From contig VBEK01000127.1 of NCBI GenBank assembly GCA_005889135.1, positions 1-48,100 of the forward strand: a stretch of DNA of 48,100 nt, in the 5' to 3' direction. Origin of the DNA: Chloroflexota bacterium. Its GTDB lineage: Bacteria; Chloroflexota; Dormibacteria; Dormibacterales; Dormibacteraceae. How positions within the stretch are numbered: position 1 is the first letter of the stretch; every line of letters starts with the position of its first letter. A program made the translations under genes and the position numbers. Shown piece by piece: positions 45,147 through 48,100 of this stretch. Below the pieces are notes generated by a model. That model was not told the DNA's origin. It worked only from the letters and a program-made list of their open reading frames with translations, and made no database searches.

Positions 45147-46118
45147 ATGCCCCGGGCGACCTCCCGCGCAGCCGCGACCGCGGCCGCGACCGCGCTCCTG
45201 CTCCACGGCGAGGAGCGGTTCCTCGTCGACGAGAGGGCGCGGGCCACTCTTGCCGACTGGAGCCCGGACCTCGTCTCCGACTTCGGCCTGGAGACGATGG
45301 AGGGGAGCGGGCTCACCCCCGCGCGCCTGCAGGACGCGGTCCTACAGGCCCCCTTCCTCGACCCCTACCGGGTCGTGTTCGCGCGCGCCATCCCGCCGGC
45401 CAGGGCCGAGGGGCTGGCGTCGGCGGTGGCGCAGATCCCGCCGACCACGCGCCTGCTGATCACGGTGGCGGGGCGGCTCGGCGCGACCAACAAGCTGGCG
45501 AAGGCGTTCACCGCCGCCGGCGGCAAGGTCGAGGAGATGCCGCGCCTCGTGCGCCGGGCCCTGAGCGACTGGGCGTCCAGGCGCGCCGTAGAAAGACACG
45601 GCCTCACCCCTTCGATCGCAGCCCAGGTCGTGCGTGTCTCGCCGCCCGACCTCGGCATCATCGACTCCGAGCTGACGAAGATCGCGGCCTACAAGGCCTC
45701 CGGCGCGAAGCTCACGCCCGAGGTGGTCACCGAACTGCTCGCCGGCGGACGGGAGGACGAGATCTTTCGCCTCACCGACCATCTGCTGCCTCACCCCTCG
45801 GCGCAGGCGTTCGACGTCGCCCGCAACCTGACGCGATCCGGTGTCGGGGGGACGTTGATCGCCTACCGCATGGCGCGGCACATCGCCCTGGTGCTGGAGG
45901 TCAAAGCCCGGCAGGAGCGCGGCGAGTCGCTGTCGCAGGTGCAGAGCGACATGACCGAGCACAACTTCGTCATCCAGAAGGCTTTCGACGCCGCCCAGCA
46001 GGCTCGCAGCGACAACCTCGAGGAGGCGCTGCGGCGGATCCGCGACTACGAGTGGGAGGTCAAGTCCGGACAGGTCGACGCCGAACTGGGCCTCGAGGTC
46101 CTGCTGGCGCGCCTCTAG
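45147..46118 (+). CDS. holA: DNA polymerase III subunit delta
   Basis: A 323-aa clamp-loader subunit. HolA features: LLLHGEERFLVDERARATL at the N-terminus, LLITVAGRLGATNKLAKAF, and the C-terminal collar helices FDAAQQARSDNLEEALRRI and QVDAELGLEVLLARL. Position after comEC and facing rpsT is the conserved arrangement in many Gram-positive-type genomes. TACGAT (45135-45140) ends 6 nt before the ATG. Convergent with rpsT, 21 bp between stops. Confidence 0.93.
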   Translation: MPRATSRAAATAAATALLLHGEERFLVDERARATLADWSPDLVSDFGLETMEGSGLTPARLQDAVLQAPFLDPYRVVFARAIPPARAEGLASAVAQIPPTTRLLITVAGRLGATNKLAKAFTAAGGKVEEMPRLVRRALSDWASRRAVERHGLTPSIAAQVVRVSPPDLGIIDSELTKIAAYKASGAKLTPEVVTELLAGGREDEIFRLTDHLLPHPSAQAFDVARNLTRSGVGGTLIAYRMARHIALVLEVKARQERGESLSQVQSDMTEHNFVIQKAFDAAQQARSDNLEEALRRIRDYEWEVKSGQVDAELGLEVLLARL

Positions 46119-46139
46119 GCGCGCGCCGGCCGGCCCTAA

Positions 46140-46487
46140 CTACTTCTTCTTCGGCGCGGGAGCGGGAGCGGGTGCGGCCGCGCCCTTCTTGCCCTTGGCG
46201 GGCGGGGGCGCGGCGGCGGCCAGCTTGGCCATCTGCCTCGCCAGTCGCGACTTGCGCCGGGCGGCGTTGTTGCGGTGCAGCACGCCCTTCGCTGCGGCGC
46301 GGTCCAGGGACTGAATGGCTGAGAGCAGCGAGGTCTCGCGATCACCCGCCTCGGCGCCCGAGCCGCGCAGCGAGCGCCGCGCCTTGATGATCAGCGTCTT
46401 GACCTCGGAGCGGGTCGCGCGGTTGCGCGCAGAGCGGCGGCCGCCGGCGCGAGCCTGCTTCTTCGCCGAAGCCGTGCGCTTAGCCAT
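46140..46487 (-). CDS. rpsT: 30S ribosomal protein S20 with extended Ala/Pro/Lys tail
   Basis: A 115-aa S20 (bS20). The core is normal: MAKRTASAKKQARAGGRR, RNRATRSEVKTLIIKARR and LDRAAAKGVLHRNNAARRKSRLA. S20 is usually 85-90 aa; here about 25 extra residues, rich in Ala, Pro and Lys (ending APAPAPAPKKK), follow. A perfect -10 TATAAT lies on this strand (46528-46533), 40 nt before the ATG, back to back with the -10 of the carbonic-anhydrase-like gene. Confidence 0.95.
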   Translation of the reverse strand: MAKRTASAKKQARAGGRRSARNRATRSEVKTLIIKARRSLRGSGAEAGDRETSLLSAIQSLDRAAAKGVLHRNNAARRKSRLARQMAKLAAAAPPPAKGKKGAAAPAPAPAPKKK

Positions 46488-46526
46488 GCGTCATCACCAG
46501 CCTGGAGCTTGCAATCACGAATTCAG

Positions 46527-46533
46527 CATTATA
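46527..46533. promoter_or_regulatory. back-to-back -10 elements of rpsT and the gamma-CA-like gene
   Basis: The 7-bp CATTATA reads TATAAT on the minus strand (towards rpsT) and CATTAT on the plus strand (ending 8 nt before the GTG of the next gene). The two -10 hexamers overlap by five bases, the form of symmetric bidirectional promoter. Confidence 0.55.
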
Positions 46534-46540
46534 GGGGCCA

Positions 46541-47065
46541 GTGGAATTCGAGCTCGGCGGCAAGCGCCCGCGCGTGCACCCCGACGCATACGTCGCCCCC
46601 ACCGCCGTGCTGGTCGGCGATGTCGAGATCGATGCGGGCGCGAGCGTCTGGTTCGGCGCGGTGCTGCGAGCCGACGAGTCCGAGATCAAAGTCGGCGCCG
46701 GCGCCAACGTGCAGGACAACGTGGTCATCCACTGCGCGGAGAACCTGCCGACGGTCATCGAGACCAACGCGACCGTGGGCCACTCGGCGCAGCTCGAGGG
46801 GTGCGTCGTCGAAGCGGGCGCGCTGGTCGGGATGGGAGCGACGATGCTGCAGCGCAGCCGGCTCGGCGCCGGCTCGATGCTCGCCGCCGGCGCGGTGCTG
46901 CCCGAGGGCGCACAGATCCCGCCGGGTCACCTGGCCGCGGGCGTCCCCGCCACCGTGAAAAAGGCGCTCGGCGGCTCGTCCGAGAGCTGGGTCGGCAGCT
47001 CCGCCGAGCACTACCGGAGACGCGCCGTCAGGTACCGCGCCGACCTGAAGCTGCTGTCGGATTGA
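46541..47065 (+). CDS. gamma-carbonic-anhydrase-like hexapeptide-repeat protein
   Basis: A 174-aa left-handed beta-helix protein: AVLVGDVEIDAGASVWFGAVLR, QDNVVIHC, TVGHSAQLEGC and GMGATMLQRSRLG are the family pattern. Of the three zinc histidines, two are present (VIH and GHS); the third, normally LHGC, is LEGC here, so Glu replaces His. Carbonic anhydrase activity is therefore doubtful. GTG start by the -10 spacing (8 nt). Its TGA overlaps the ispE TTG start (TTGA). Confidence 0.88.
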   Translation: MEFELGGKRPRVHPDAYVAPTAVLVGDVEIDAGASVWFGAVLRADESEIKVGAGANVQDNVVIHCAENLPTVIETNATVGHSAQLEGCVVEAGALVGMGATMLQRSRLGAGSMLAAGAVLPEGAQIPPGHLAAGVPATVKKALGGSSESWVGSSAEHYRRRAVRYRADLKLLSD

Positions 47066-47814
47066 CCATCGCGCTGCCGGCGCGGGCGAAGCTCAACCTC
47101 GACCTCGAAGTCATCAAGCGGAGGGACGACGGCTACCACGAGCTGCGAACGACCATGCAGACGATTGAGCTGCACGACCTGCTGGTCATCACCAGATCCG
47201 ACGCCACCGAGCTGACTGTTACGGGGCTCGAGCTCGGCAACAATGACAACTCCGTGTTGCAGGCCCAGCAGGCGCTCGAGCGCGCCGTGGATCGAAAGCT
47301 GCCGGCGAGGTTTCATCTCCACAAGCGCATACCACCGGGCTCGGGCATGGGTGGCGCGAGCTCGGATGCGGCCTCGGCGCTGCGCGCGTTGAAGGCGCTG
47401 TACGGCCCCGACCTCGACCCCGACCTCGACCTCGAGCCGGTCGCCGCAGAGGTGGGTTCGGACGTGCCCTTCTTCCTGCGCGGCGGCGCAGCCATCGTCG
47501 AGGGAAGGGGCGAGCGTGTGACGCCAACGCCTATCCCCATCAAGCCCATCTGGTTCGCGATCGCCTGGCCGGGTATCGAGCTGTCGACCCAGGCCGTTTA
47601 CCGGGCGTGGGACGAGGTCAAGGGCGAGGGCCTGCGCCGCGCGGCGGAGCACGTCGAGCCGCGCCTGCACGAGTTCTCGAAAAAACTGGGCGCGGGGTGG
47701 CGGATCACCGGCAGCGGCTCCGCGTTCTTCCGCCAGGCCGGGAGCGAGGACGAGGCGCGGACCGCGATCAAAGGCCTGGACTGCTGGACAGCGGTCAGCC
47801 AGGCGGTCGCGTGA
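47062..47814 (+). CDS. ispE: 4-diphosphocytidyl-2-C-methyl-D-erythritol kinase
   Basis: A 250-aa GHMP kinase of the MEP isoprenoid pathway. Motifs: ALPARAKLNLDLEVIKRRDDGYHEL (N-terminal substrate site), IPPGSGMGGASSDAASALRAL (ATP loop), VGSDVPFFLRGGAAIVEGRGE and ITGSGSAFF. It is somewhat shorter than typical IspE (about 280-300 aa), but all motifs are present. The TTG start overlaps the upstream TGA, implying coupling. It would supply isoprenoid precursors, also needed for the undecaprenyl carrier used with MurT products. Confidence 0.92.
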   Translation: MTIALPARAKLNLDLEVIKRRDDGYHELRTTMQTIELHDLLVITRSDATELTVTGLELGNNDNSVLQAQQALERAVDRKLPARFHLHKRIPPGSGMGGASSDAASALRALKALYGPDLDPDLDLEPVAAEVGSDVPFFLRGGAAIVEGRGERVTPTPIPIKPIWFAIAWPGIELSTQAVYRAWDEVKGEGLRRAAEHVEPRLHEFSKKLGAGWRITGSGSAFFRQAGSEDEARTAIKGLDCWTAVSQAVA

Positions 47815-47839
47815 GCTTCCGCCACGGCGCGAAGCGCCG

Positions 47840-48100
47840 ATGTTGAGGAAGACGGCCGCGGTCTGGGCCGGCAAGGCCACCGGCGCATTGAGCCGCATCA
47901 CCCGCCGCGGCGGGGGCACGACTCTGCCCGGCGACGTGGCGAGGGCGATCGACCCGAAGATCCTCACCCGCCTCGCGCAGGACCTGACCCAGGGCGCGGT
48001 CGTCATCACCGGCACCAACGGCAAGACCACGACCGCGCGCCTGGTCACGTGGCTGTTCGAGGGCATCGGTCAGCGCGTCGTCAGCAACCGCGCCGGCGCC
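47840..48100 (+). CDS. murT: MurT-like Mur ligase family protein, N-terminal part
   Basis: The first 87 codons are visible; the gene runs off the right edge. The sequence LSRITRRGGGTTLPGDVARAI and the P-loop VVITGTNGKTTTARLV are those of MurT, which with GatD amidates the D-Glu of lipid II. The ATG at 47840 lies 25 bp after ispE. A GTG overlapping the ispE stop meets a stop after a few codons and is rejected. Assignment to MurT rather than another Mur ligase rests on the RRGGGTxLPG stretch. Confidence 0.82.
   Translation, partial: MLRKTAAVWAGKATGALSRITRRGGGTTLPGDVARAIDPKILTRLAQDLTQGAVVITGTNGKTTTARLVTWLFEGIGQRVVSNRAGA

Overview
The window is about 48 kb of GC-rich, gene-dense bacterial chromosome with short intergenic gaps. 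Several traits point to the Terrabacteria (Actinobacteria, Chloroflexota or Ca. Dormibacterota): a 32-codon bS22-type ribosomal protein gene, a MurT-type Mur ligase, leuS-comEA-comEC-holA-rpsT synteny, tRNAs with encoded CCA, and many starts that look leaderless. The phylum is an inference. No transposase, phage gene or CRISPR-cas gene was seen.

1-12.8 kb is a central-carbon and maltodextrin block. A partial aconitase gene points left. To its right a consensus promoter drives malE-malF-malG and a GH15 glucoamylase. On the facing strand lie an uncharacterised gene, malQ and a GH13 alpha-amylase. Together these would import and cut maltodextrin. A DUF1059 gene, an aldehyde dehydrogenase and an M23 peptidase follow.

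12.8-31.5 kb holds an AbiEi/DUF559-like gene, metH, a DUF2079 membrane protein divergent from a DPM-type glycosyltransferase, a secreted protein with an HD-GYP phosphodiesterase, transporters, a beta-propeller lipoprotein, a BNR-repeat exoprotein, a cyclase-like/SRPBCC fusion, a rhomboid protease and tRNA-Ala. Three intergenic palindrome arrays, all with an exact 42-bp period, lie in this half.

31.5-48.1 kb is more housekeeping: a molybdopterin oxidoreductase, SAM hydroxide adenosyltransferase, phospholipase-D lipoprotein, LemA, bS22, acyl-CoA dehydrogenase, amidohydrolase (with a perfect 168-bp internal duplication), HIT protein, EamA transporter, leuS, a candidate structured RNA, tRNA-Gln, comEA-comEC, holA, rpsT, gamma-carbonic-anhydrase-like protein, ispE and the start of murT.

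The most promising unexplained signals are: (1) the 42-bp-period palindrome arrays just 3' of three genes; (2) a shared TTAACA box directly upstream of the -35 of five promoters (DUF559 gene, secreted protein/HD-GYP, phospholipase D, candidate RNA, comEA-comEC), two of which lie just downstream of an array; (3) the candidate RNA after leuS, with two related hairpins; (4) apparent CTG starts in malQ and the GH15 gene; and (5) a -10-like hexamer 6-10 nt before the start codon of 15 genes, implying leaderless mRNAs.
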